From Candidatus Thiosymbion ectosymbiont of Catanema sp. Cochon2018 (GTDB taxonomy: Bacteria > Pseudomonadota > Gammaproteobacteria > Chromatiales > Chromatiaceae): DNA of 64,000 bases. How positions within the stretch are numbered: the stretch's first letter is position 1; the number at the start of each line of letters is the position of its first letter. The notes below the pieces were generated by a model. It did no database searches and had not been told where the DNA came from. It saw nothing but the letters and a program-made list of their open reading frames with translations. Positions 26,983 to 36,752 of the stretch are shown one piece after another. The stretch covers positions 761,846-825,845 of the forward strand of contig WYCW01000004.1 in NCBI GenBank assembly GCA_011392765.1. Reading direction: 5' to 3'. Made by a program: the position numbers and the translations under genes.

Positions 26983-27483
26983 GAGACTGTCTAAAAAGGG
27001 ACCGTAGGCCGTAGGCTGGGTTGCGGCCAGGGACGGCCAAAACCCAGCAATAACCTTGACTCATTTGTAAAAGTCCGAGGCAGTCAAGGAATCCTAGCGA
27101 GGCTTTGCTTCAGACCGACAAGTGGTGAATTTCGGGCTCATTCCCACGCCATCTTTTATCCGCAGATTACACAGGTTTCCACAGATGAAAAGACAAAATA
27201 ATCTGTGAAAAGCTGCGTAATCATCCGGGACCTGACAGCTACGCAAAAGACGCACGCCTCGCCGGTCTGAGAGGCTGTCTAAAGGGCACCTTGAAAAATA
27301 GGTATTTTCACCAATCAAGCGACCCTAAGCCATTGATTGTTGAGGTGTACTGTAGACGAAAACCGTATTTTTCAAAGTAGGCTGGGGGGCAAGGAACGAA
27401 CCCCAGCTGTGATTATTGCTGGGTTTTGGCCGTCCCTGGCCGCAACCCAGCCTACAGCCTACGATCCCTTTTTAGACATTCTC
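26983..27483. repeat. Composite repeat bounded by GAGACTGTC ends, containing a CTAG-family end junction
   Basis: Left end GAGACTGTCTAAAAAG (26983 on) and right end CTTTTTAGACATTCTC (to 27483) agree in 15 of 16 bases as an inverted pair. Inside are AACCCAGC palindromes, a partial GATTACACAG repeat, a second GAGGCTGTCTAAA end at about 27271, and at 27053-27122 a tail-to-head junction of the CTAG family. No gene. The left border follows the dapF-like stop codon. Confidence 0.65.
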
Positions 27484-27505
27484 TGAGGGGATGCCTCGCC
27501 AGGAG

Positions 27506-29488
27506 TCAGAATATCAGATTCATCATAAGCATCATCACTACCAGGAACAGGAGTGTCATGATGCCTCCGGCCCGCATGAAGTCCGGGACCCGGTAGCCAC
27601 CTGGCCCCATGACGAGGGCATTGACCTGGTGGGTGGGGATCAGGAAGGAGTTGGAGGTGGCGATGGCCACGGTCAAAGCGAATACGGCCGGGTCCGCACC
27701 CACGCCGATGGCGATATTTACGGCCAGCGGCACCAGCAACACGGTGGCGCCCACATTGGACATTACGAGGGTAAAAAAGGTAGCCAGTACGGCCACCGAT
27801 GCCTGGATTACCCAGCCGGGTGCGCCGCCCACTACGGATAGCACCTGTTCGGCAATCCACTTGGCGGTGCCGGTGGTCTCCACCGCCAGGCCGAGGGGGA
27901 TCAGGGAGGCCAGCAGGAATACCGTCTTCCAGCTCACTGCCTGATAGGCCTCTTCGATGGTCAGCACCCGTGACAGGATCATGCCCATGGCGCCGGTGAG
28001 CAGGGCCACGGACAGGCGCAAATCGGTGAACAACACCAACCCCAGGGCGACGAAGAAGAAGATGCCGGCGGCCGCGACCTTGTTCGGGCGTAGTTCTTCA
28101 TGGGGATATTCGGTGGTCACCACTACGAAGTCGCGGTCTTTCTCCAACCGGGCCAGGGCCTCCCAGGTCACATGCCCGACGATGGTATCGCCGGCCTGCA
28201 ACGGCAGGTCGCGGATGCCCTCCCCTTCGTGTAGGGTCTTACCGCCACTGTGCAGCGCCACCATGGACAGACCGTAGCGCTTGCGCATCCACACATCGCG
28301 GGCACTCTTGCCGATCAATGACGACCCGGGCGGAATGACTACCTCCGCGATGCCGGCCTTGGTCGGGGCCAAGGCGTCACTGAAGACCTCGAACTCCTCG
28401 CGGATATGCAGGCCGTACTTCGCGGCGAAGGCCGAACAGTTTTCCGGTGAGGCTACGACACCGATGGCGCTGTTGGGCTCGAAGGGGATGTCACGGGCGA
28501 CGCCGCCGGGGCCGATGGCCAGGTCGTTGCCGCCACGGGTCATGGCCACTACCCGGACCTTGTTGGTGCGTTCGACGTCGTTCAGTACCTTCCCCACCAG
28601 TTCGCTGTCCTTGGGGATCACTATTTCCTTCATGCAGTACTCTACGCCGTAGGTTTCCCGGATATACTCCATGGGATCCGTAGCCTTGCTGCCTTCGGCC
28701 TTGGTGGTGGGCAGCACGAAGCGGCCCGCCACCACGAAATAGAGGATGCCGGTCGCCACCAGGGCCAGACCGATCGGCGTAACGGAGAACAGATTCCAGG
28801 TCTCCATCCGCTGCCCCTCGGGCAGGGCCTGGTTGGAAGTCAGGATGAGATCGTTGAGCAGGATCAGGGGTGAGGAGCCCACCATGGTCACGGTGCCGCC
28901 GAGGATGGCGCAAAAGCCCATGGGCATCAGCAGGCGCGACATGGGCAGCCCGGAGCGGGCGGAGATCCGGGATACCACCGGCAGAAACAGTGCCGCCGCG
29001 CCCACGTTCTGCATGAAGGAGGAGATGATGCCGACGGTGGCGGAGATGATCGGGATGATGCGCCTCTCGGTGGTACCACCGATCTTGAGGATAAAGGAGG
29101 CCACCTTGCCCATGAGGCCGGTCTTATCGAGGCCGGCGCCGATGATCATGACGGCGATAATGGAGATTACGGCGTTGGACGCGAAACCGTCGAACAGGTG
29201 CTGGGTATCCACCAGCCCCTGCTCCAATCCCATGAGCGGGGCGAACAGGGAGGTCAGACCCAGCAGCACCATGACCGTGGCGGCGGCTACGTCCACTTCC
29301 ACGACCTCGAAGGCGAACAGGTAGATGGTGAACAGGAGGATGCCGGTCACCCAGGCGATCTCGACCGTAGGCACGACACTCGCCAGGTACAGGGCTACTA
29401 CCCCGAACAGGAGGCCCGCGATCAGCTGCTTGCGGCTCATGGGCCCCATGGAAGCAGCGGTGGTTACTTCATCCGCAGGATTGCTCAC
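27506..29488 (-). CDS. SLC13/DASS-type anion permease with two RCK_C domains
   Basis: 660 residues from the GTG at 29488, chosen because AAAGGAG lies eight bases upstream; a longer ATG-started form exists but has no such site. The N-terminal half has repeated membrane segments (LLFGVVALYLASVVP, VTGILLFTIYLFAFEVVEVD, SIIAVMIIGAGLDKTG, FMQNVGAAALFLPV). Two soluble TrkA_C/RCK_C modules sit between halves (IVIPKDSELVGKVLNDVER and VVIPPGSSLIGKSARDVW). The C-terminal half contains NVGATVLLVPLAVNIA and SFLIPTHQVNALVMGPGGY, the SNT-like signature of this family. Members carry sulfate, dicarboxylates or other anions by sodium symport. Substrate unknown; sulfate-type is plausible. Confidence 0.85.
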   Translation of the reverse strand: MSNPADEVTTAASMGPMSRKQLIAGLLFGVVALYLASVVPTVEIAWVTGILLFTIYLFAFEVVEVDVAAATVMVLLGLTSLFAPLMGLEQGLVDTQHLFDGFASNAVISIIAVMIIGAGLDKTGLMGKVASFILKIGGTTERRIIPIISATVGIISSFMQNVGAAALFLPVVSRISARSGLPMSRLLMPMGFCAILGGTVTMVGSSPLILLNDLILTSNQALPEGQRMETWNLFSVTPIGLALVATGILYFVVAGRFVLPTTKAEGSKATDPMEYIRETYGVEYCMKEIVIPKDSELVGKVLNDVERTNKVRVVAMTRGGNDLAIGPGGVARDIPFEPNSAIGVVASPENCSAFAAKYGLHIREEFEVFSDALAPTKAGIAEVVIPPGSSLIGKSARDVWMRKRYGLSMVALHSGGKTLHEGEGIRDLPLQAGDTIVGHVTWEALARLEKDRDFVVVTTEYPHEELRPNKVAAAGIFFFVALGLVLFTDLRLSVALLTGAMGMILSRVLTIEEAYQAVSWKTVFLLASLIPLGLAVETTGTAKWIAEQVLSVVGGAPGWVIQASVAVLATFFTLVMSNVGATVLLVPLAVNIAIGVGADPAVFALTVAIATSNSFLIPTHQVNALVMGPGGYRVPDFMRAGGIMTLLFLVVMMLMMNLIF

Positions 29489-29658
29489 GACAGTCACTCC
29501 TTTAAGTTCTTGAACTCGATGTTGCGATAGCCGGTAACAGTGTCTGGAATCTTGCCTCACTCCGGCACCGGGCAGAGATGCTTGCGCCTATCCAGTCTAC
29601 CTTTTTTCGCGCTATGTAGCTTGATTAGTATATTCTGATTTAATGGGGGCTGGTTATG

Positions 29659-29871
29659 CAGGGCGAGCGCGTATAAACCCCTCCGAAAACATGATCTTGT
29701 AGGTTGGGCAAAGGTGCACCAGGGACGGTGCGCCGTGCCCAACAAAATGCTGATGTTGGGCACGCCGGATCGTCCCTGATCCGGCTTTGTCCAACCTACG
29801 CGCTCCGCGCCGGCGCTTGGAAGTTGGTAGCAACTTGTTGATCGAAAAGAAATTTATACGCGCCCGCCCTG
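29659..29871. mobile_element. 213-bp MITE with 10-bp target duplication
   Basis: Ends CAGGGCGAGCGCGTATAAA (29659-29677) and its inverse with one mismatch (29853-29871) enclose a GTAGGTTGGGC-class palindrome (29698-29805). The 10-bp GCTGGTTATG is directly repeated just outside both ends (29649-29658 and 29872-29881). Non-coding. The CA start and 10-bp duplication would fit a transposase family with 8-10 bp duplications such as ISAs1, but no parent is present. Confidence 0.78.
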
Positions 29872-29901
29872 GCTGGTTATGGATTCCGAACTGTTGTGGT
29901 T

Positions 29902-31083
29902 TCAAGGCCGTTGAGAGTGCCCGGCTATTATCTCGGCCATCTCCCGCAAGCCGATGACTTCGACGCCCGCGGCGAGCGGAAACCGTTCCGTTCCCGAATA
30001 GACGACAAAGCTGTTAGTGGGCCGAATATCCGCCCTGGCCTGATGAAACCCCTTGTCGATGCCGGGAGACAGTCCGCGTTTGATCTCAATGGCCCATCGG
30101 TCCTCCCGCGACACGGGGAGTACGAGATCAATCTCGGCTCCGGCCGAGGTTCGATAAAAGCCGGGGGGTTCGGGCCCGGACCAAAGATTGAGCAAGCTCT
30201 CGATCACGAACCCCTCCCAGCTCGGACCGACAACCGGGTGCCCTAATAAAGTCTCCCGGTCTCGGATGCCGAGTAAGGTGTGCACCAGACCGCTGTCGCG
30301 GATATACAGCTTCGGGGACTTGACCAACCGCTTGTGGGTGTTGACCTGATAGGGCATCAGGCGGCGCACCAGCAGTAAATCGACGAGCAAGTCCGCGTAG
30401 CGGGCCACGGTCTGTCCCTTTACTCCGAGGCCACCTGCCAGCTTGGAGGCATTGAACAGCCCCCCCTGCGCGTGTGCCAGCATGGTCCAGAAACGGCGCA
30501 GGGTTTCGGCCAGTATGCGGGAGCCGAATTGTGGGATATCGCGTTCCAGATAAGTGCGTAGAAAATCGGCTCGCCAAGAGAAGCTCGTCTCCTCGTCCGC
30601 GGCGAGATAACTCTCCGGAAAACCGCCCCTCACCCAGAGGGCTTCTTCGTGCGCGCCCTGCGGCTGGATTTCCAGCAGATTCAGGGGCGGCAGTTCGAGA
30701 TAAGAAACGCGGCCGGCAAGCGATTCCCCGGATTGCCGGAGGAGCTCCATCGAGGCCGAACCCAGGAGTAAAAAGCGGCCGGTTTTGTGCCCCTGCCGGC
30801 GTCCCCGATCGATCAGTCCCCGCAGTATTCCGAAGAGTTCCGGGAAACGGTGTATTTCATCCAGGATCACCAGCTTGTCTTGGTGCGATTCCAGATAGAG
30901 CTCCGGATCGGAAAGCTTTTTTCGATCGGAGGGGGACTCCAGATCGAGGTAAACCGATGGCTGAGTCTCGGCGACCTCCAGGGCCAGGGTCGTCTTGCCC
31001 ACCTGCCGGGGGCCGAGTAGAACCACGGCGGCTTGCCGGGATAGGCCTTGGATCACCGACGGCAGGGTATTGCGCTCTATCAT
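29902..31083 (-). CDS. AAA_14/DUF4143 ATPase
   Basis: 393 residues from the ATG at 31083. Walker A is VVLLGPRQVGKTTLALE (about 19-35), Walker B KLVILDEIHRFPELFG (about 70-85), sensor-like RFLLLGSASMELLRQSGESLAGR, and the C-terminal DUF4143 part has GSWEGF-like PSWEGFVIESLLN and AEIDLVL...WAIEIKRGLSPGIDKGFHQA, a degenerate PD-(D/E)XK-like core. These proteins are common in genomes rich in mobile DNA; function is not established. A perfect 15-bp inverted repeat abuts the start codon and includes the ribosome-binding region. A longer in-frame start (31128) would run through that palindrome and is less likely. Confidence 0.85.
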   Translation of the reverse strand: MIERNTLPSVIQGLSRQAAVVLLGPRQVGKTTLALEVAETQPSVYLDLESPSDRKKLSDPELYLESHQDKLVILDEIHRFPELFGILRGLIDRGRRQGHKTGRFLLLGSASMELLRQSGESLAGRVSYLELPPLNLLEIQPQGAHEEALWVRGGFPESYLAADEETSFSWRADFLRTYLERDIPQFGSRILAETLRRFWTMLAHAQGGLFNASKLAGGLGVKGQTVARYADLLVDLLLVRRLMPYQVNTHKRLVKSPKLYIRDSGLVHTLLGIRDRETLLGHPVVGPSWEGFVIESLLNLWSGPEPPGFYRTSAGAEIDLVLPVSREDRWAIEIKRGLSPGIDKGFHQARADIRPTNSFVVYSGTERFPLAAGVEVIGLREMAEIIAGHSQRP

Positions 31084-31120
31084 CCTTGCAAATTTACCAC
31101 CTATCGGTAAATTTGCAAGG
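31084..31120. promoter_or_regulatory. Perfect palindrome abutting the AAA_14 ATPase start
   Basis: CCTTGCAAATTTACC (31084-31098), seven-base loop, GGTAAATTTGCAAGG (31106-31120). It ends at the base before the ATG and contains the AAGG that would serve the ribosome, so protein binding or RNA folding here would block expression. Likely an autoregulatory operator or a recognition site of the ATPase itself. Confidence 0.55.
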
Positions 31121-31294
31121 AAAGTCACGGCGAACGGGAAAAGATCGTCCGCGCCTTTTACTCTTAAATCCGCAGATTACGCAGATTCTCACAGATTATT
31201 TCGTTTTTCATCTTGTTTGGATAATTCAAAACTAATCGCTATGATTTAACTGAAATCAGAGCTTGACAGAGCAGTCAAGATGAAGAGCAGCTAA

Positions 31295-31482
31295 GAGGCT
31301 GTCTAAAAACTCGGGTACCTGCCAACCGCTCGAACCTAAGAGCCTGTATAAGAACTAACCTATTGATTTTTATGAGCCTGACCCGTAGGGTGGGTTGTGC
31401 CCACCACGATGGACCTCCTCGGTGGGCACAGCCCGCCCTACGCCGATTTTTATAATCAATGAGTTAGTTATTAGACAGCCTC
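31295..31482. mobile_element. 188-bp MITE with TAA target duplication
   Basis: Ends GAGGCTGTCTAAAAA (31295 on) and TTAGACAGCCTC (to 31482), each flanked by TAA (31292-31294 and 31483-31485), a TNA-type three-base duplication as described for IS5-family subgroups. The interior folds on itself (GTAGGGTGGGTTGTGCCC / GGGCACAGCCCGCCCTAC and AACTAACCTATTGAT / ATCAATGAGTTAGTT). Its right flank is the ribosome-binding site of the next antitoxin gene. Confidence 0.75.
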
Positions 31483-31497
31483 TAAAGGAGACTCAAG

Positions 31498-31805
31498 ATG
31501 GCACAGACAAAGTACTGACCGTGCATGTACCGCTTCCGCTGACCGAAAAGGTCGATCAGATAGCCGCACGGCTGGAACGCTCGCGCGGCTGGATCATGAA
31601 ACAGGCGTTGTCGGCCTGGTTCGACCAGGAGGAAGAACGCGAGCGCCTGACCCGCGAGGCCCTGGCCGAGGTGGATACCGACCGCGTTATCGACCACCAG
31701 ACCGTGCAGGCGTGGGCTGACAGCCTGAGCACCGACAAACCGCTACCGCATTCAGGACTCGACCATCTCGTGCTGCGGCTGTGGCACACCCGCGAGGACC
31801 GCTGA
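31498..31805 (+). pseudogene. Ribbon-helix-helix antitoxin with early frameshift
   Basis: AAAGGAG (31484-31490) and ATG at 31498 begin MAQTK, but the run AAA after ACA is one base short, so this frame ends at once (TAC TGA). The next frame carries the protein: VLTVHVPLPLTEKVDQIAARLERSRGWIMKQALSAWFDQEEER, a CopG/RHH DNA-binding domain of about 45 residues, then an acidic toxin-binding tail ending LRLWHTREDR. Repairing one A in the run restores about 102 residues. A GTG at 31521 could still start a shorter product. No toxin gene follows, so the module is orphaned. Confidence 0.65.
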
Positions 31806-31859
31806 CACAGCGTTGTCATCGACCGATTACGACTTTCAGAAGCTGTCTGGTTAAAAATA

Positions 31860-32260
31860 GCTCGTAGGCTGGGTTCAGGGACGAACCCGGCACTCGGCAG
31901 CGCTGGGTTTCGTTCCCCTACCTGCGGCAGGCAGGTCAACCCAGCCTACGGGCTAAGTCCAGTCTGATAGGAAACCTTTTTAATCCACAGATTATTTCGT
32001 TCTTAATCTGCGTAATCTGCGGATAAAGTAGCGCACAGACTGGGGGAAAGGAACGAACCCCAATATCGAGGAGGGTATCGCAAAAGGGGCACGGCATGCC
32101 GTGCCCCTACGATCCCGTTTCATCCGATTTTGCTGGTGAGGCCCCATCTCCTACGCGCCCAACCAACCGTTGGAGGGCTTGGGTAGGTCGAAATCGAAAT
32201 CGGGATCGCAATCGGAATTTCGATTGCGATTTGGGGTTTTACGACACCCTATCGAGGGAG
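31860..32260. repeat. Repeat cluster upstream of recQ
   Basis: 31862-31955 is a TAGGCTGGGTT / AACCCAGCCTAC palindrome. 31985-32030 is a CCACAGATT/TCTGCGGAT fragment. 32072-32247 is bounded by AGGGTATCGCAAAA and TTTTACGACACCCT, an imperfect inverted pair, and contains the interior of the CTAG family (CATCTCCTACG, GTTGGAGG, GATCGC tract, 32139-32230) without its usual ends. No gene. Confidence 0.6.
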
Positions 32261-32267
32261 GACGACC

Positions 32268-34211
<1,944 letters not shown>

Positions 34212-34742
34212 CCACCCGGACCGCGGTGAGGCGCCGCTTTACCAAACAGCTTCTAAAAACAAAACAATCTGCGAGAATCGGCGAAATCTGCGGACAGGAA
34301 AGATAATCCGATCTTTTGCGACCGATTTGCGTTCATTTGCGGCAAAAAAGAATGGAATGATAGGTTATGGGCTTTTTCCTGAGAATGTTGGGCACGGGCC
34401 GTCCCTGGCCCTTTGCCTAACCTACGCCGGGGCCAAGCGCGCTGTGCGAGGGAAATATCAAGCCCATAACCTATACTGCCACACGGAACAATCTGAGCTT
34501 TTGAATTTCCCCCTCACCCCAGCCCTCTCCCGGAGGGAGAGGGAGTGAAATGCGCAGATTGTTCCGTGTGGCAGTATATCATCCCGAAAAAGAATTCCCG
34601 ATGGAAGAAGCGAGGTTATCGGCACTGCTGTACTAGTATCCGCTTTCGATTGATACTGCCAGCTTTGACGCCGGAGTATGAGAGCCAACCAGAGGTTGTG
34701 AATTTGCAATATCAGTCGAAACCGGGTATCAGGGCGCACAGG
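34212..34742. repeat. Repeat cluster between recQ and holA
   Basis: 34260-34345 has CAATCTGCGAGAATC and TTTGCGTTCATT fragments. 34360-34474 is bounded by ATAGGTTATGGGCTT and AAGCCCATAACCTAT, an inverted pair around a short GTTGGGC palindrome. 34474-34575 is the empty form of the 2149 element. 34680-34720 (TTGCAATATCAGTCGAAACC) is shared in inverse with about 14368-14390. No gene. Confidence 0.6.
34474..34575. mobile_element. 102-bp MITE, empty form of the 2149-3186 unit
   Basis: TACTGCCACACGGAACAATC at the left and GATTGTTCCGTGTGGCAGTA at the right are exact inverses of 20 bases. The middle holds CCCTCACCCC...CTCTCCCGG and GAGGGAGAGGGAGTGAA. TA at each border fits a TA target. Confidence 0.7.
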
Positions 34743-35747
34743 CTACAGGGTGCCCGCCAAGTCATCGGCGATGGCCGCCAGGGCCTGCCAGGGATCGCCG
34801 GCGGTCAGGCCCTTGATGTTGCGGTCGGCCGCCGCGCAGCGGATCAGTAGGTCTTGCAGGTATTCCGTAGAGAGCCGTTTCAGTGCCGCCAGCACGCGGG
34901 ATTGACGGGATTCCCAGACCTTGTGGGTCCGCAAAGCAGCGGTGGTCCCGCCGCGTCGGGCGGCATGGGAGACCGCCGCCAACATCCGCAGCTCCCGGGC
35001 CAGAGCCCAGAGCACCAGGGCGGGAGCGGTCCCTTCCGCCGCCAGGGTGTTGACGATGCGATGGACCCGGGCGCGATCCCCGTCCAGTGCCGCGTCCGTG
35101 AGGTCGAACAGGTCATAGCGGGCGCTGTCGGAGATGGCGCTCGTGAGCCGTTCCCGATCCAGGTCACCTGTGCCGTAAAGGAGCCGCAGCTTCTCCACCT
35201 CCTGGGCCGCCGCGGGCAGGTTTCCTTCGACCCGCTCGCTCAGCAGCTCGGCCACGCCGGGCTCCGGGCGTAATCCCCGCTCCTGCAGTCGCTGCTCGAT
35301 CCAGACAACCAGACGGCGCCCTTCGAGCGGCCACACCTGGAGCAGGATACCGATCCGGTCCAGCTCCTGAATCCACTTGGCCTGGAGCTCCCGGCGCTCC
35401 AGACCTGGGGCCAGGATAAGCAGGAGGTTGTCCGCCGCGGGCTCACGGCAATAGGCGCGCACCGCCTCGCTGCCCTCACGACCGATGCGAGCTGTATCGA
35501 GTCGCATTTCGATGAGTTTGCGGTCGGAGAACAGGGAGCGCGCCGCGGCGGCGGCCGTGAGACGCCCCCAATCGAATCCCGACTCGTACTCCAGCAGCTC
35601 CCGCTCCTCGAATCCCTGCTCGCGGGCCGCACCCCGCACCGCTGTGGCCGCTTCGCTGAGCTGTAGCGGCTCGCCGCCATACAGCAGATAGACCGGTGCC
35701 AGTTTGTGTTTCAGGTTGCTCGCGAGCTGCTGGATCTGGATGCGCAT
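34743..35747 (-). CDS. holA: DNA polymerase III delta subunit
   Basis: Opens the beta sliding clamp as part of the clamp loader. 334 residues from the ATG at 35747 (GGAGG nine bases upstream; a longer start is less likely), against 343 in E. coli. N-terminal features APVYLLYGGEPLQLSEAATAVR and FSDRKLIEMRLDTARIG, and the C-terminal collar helices LFDLTDAALDGDRARVHRIVNTLAAEGTAPALVLWALARELRML match HolA. In gammaproteobacteria holA follows lptE at once; here a CTAG-family repeat of 213 bases separates the two genes. Confidence 0.92.
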   Translation of the reverse strand: MRIQIQQLASNLKHKLAPVYLLYGGEPLQLSEAATAVRGAAREQGFEERELLEYESGFDWGRLTAAAAARSLFSDRKLIEMRLDTARIGREGSEAVRAYCREPAADNLLLILAPGLERRELQAKWIQELDRIGILLQVWPLEGRRLVVWIEQRLQERGLRPEPGVAELLSERVEGNLPAAAQEVEKLRLLYGTGDLDRERLTSAISDSARYDLFDLTDAALDGDRARVHRIVNTLAAEGTAPALVLWALARELRMLAAVSHAARRGGTTAALRTHKVWESRQSRVLAALKRLSTEYLQDLLIRCAAADRNIKGLTAGDPWQALAAIADDLAGTL

Positions 35748-35813
35748 ATGCCATAATCCTCCGGCGATCGGCAGAAAATGACACATCGATTGCGCCGGGT
35801 GAACTGAGAAGCA

Positions 35814-36026
35814 CTAGCGAGGCTTCGCCTCAGACCGACGCGGCATGATGCTCCAAAAGCCCCTCTCCCGTAAGGCCCCATCTCCTACGCCCAAGCAGCC
35901 GTTGGAGAGCCTGGGTAGGTCGAAATCGAAATCGGAATCTCGATTTCGATCCCGATTCCGATCCCGATTTGTGCACTGCACAAACTTGACTCATTGGTAA
36001 AGATTCGGGTCCCTCAAGGACCCTAG
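35814..36026 (+). repeat. CTAG-bounded mosaic repeat, copy G, wedged between lptE and holA
   Basis: CTAGCGAGGCTTCGCCTC at the left, GAAATCGGAATCTCG tract, TTTGTGCACTGCACAAA palindrome, GACTCATTGGTAAAG and GGACCCTAG at the right. Borders are CTAG (35814-35817, 36023-36026). The right CTAG contains the stop codon of lptE on the minus strand, so the element sits exactly at the gene's end and interrupts the leuS-lptE-holA operon. Confidence 0.8.
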
Positions 36027-36595
36027 CGCAGCGCAGCCCGGAGACGGGCCAGGATCCGGTCAGCGGCATCGCCGATCATATCCTTATAGATCAGCTCGCT
36101 CTCCAGCTGCTTGCCGAGTTCCTGCAGACCAGAATCCTCGTAGCTGCGCTCCAGGTCGATGGATTGTTGCGGCACCAACTCTTTCCCGTCCGGGGTCACC
36201 GCATCGAAGGTCAGAGTATAGCGGAGTGCCCTGGCCAGGACCTTGCCCCCGCGGTCTACAGCCACGACGCGGGAGGAATGATTCTCGCTACTGATTCGTA
36301 TAATCGTCCGGGCGTGCCGGGGGACGGTGGCCAACTGCACCTGCGATTCCCGGAGTTGCCGGATGATCTCGTTGCGTACCGGCGATCCACCTTGTGCCCC
36401 GACGAACACGGGACTGAGTTCAGGGGGGATCTCCACTTGACCCCTCAGCTTGAAGCCACAGGCACTGTTCACCAACAACGCCGCCAGGATAAGACCCAGC
36501 GCAAACAGGCCGTGGGTGGCGGATTCGGACCTCGGGGAATGCTTAAGCCTAGTACGGATGCTCGCAATTACCGATAACATTTCTTGTTTGTCCAT
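36023..36595 (-). CDS. lptE: LPS-assembly lipoprotein LptE
   Basis: 190 residues; outer-membrane lipoprotein plugging LptD for lipopolysaccharide export. GGAGGTGAT directly precedes the ATG at 36595. The signal sequence is HGLFALGLILAALLVNSACGF with the lipobox S-A-C (about C46), giving an unusually long charged n-region (MDKQEMLSVIASIRTRLKHSPRSE). Mature part: LRGQVEIPPELSPVFVGAQGGSPVRNEIIRQL, RVVAVDRGGKVLARALRYTLTFDA, LERSYEDSGLQELGKQLESELIYKDMIGDAADRILARLRAAL, typical. The n-region codons around 36555-36580 match a repeat also present near 21690, so the leader may have been extended by repeat DNA. TAG stop comes from the border CTAG of the repeat. Confidence 0.9.
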   Translation of the reverse strand: MDKQEMLSVIASIRTRLKHSPRSESATHGLFALGLILAALLVNSACGFKLRGQVEIPPELSPVFVGAQGGSPVRNEIIRQLRESQVQLATVPRHARTIIRISSENHSSRVVAVDRGGKVLARALRYTLTFDAVTPDGKELVPQQSIDLERSYEDSGLQELGKQLESELIYKDMIGDAADRILARLRAALR

Positions 36596-36752
36596 GGATC
36601 ACCTCCGAGCGTAGTGCGGGTGGGGACGCCTGCGCGACGGCATCATTCCGCATGCATCGCGCATCACGGATTCGCGTTCATGTGCGGCGAAAAAATGATT
36701 CCCATGTGATCAGTACACTCCGGTACTGCTGTACTGGGGATGCTCTTTCTCA

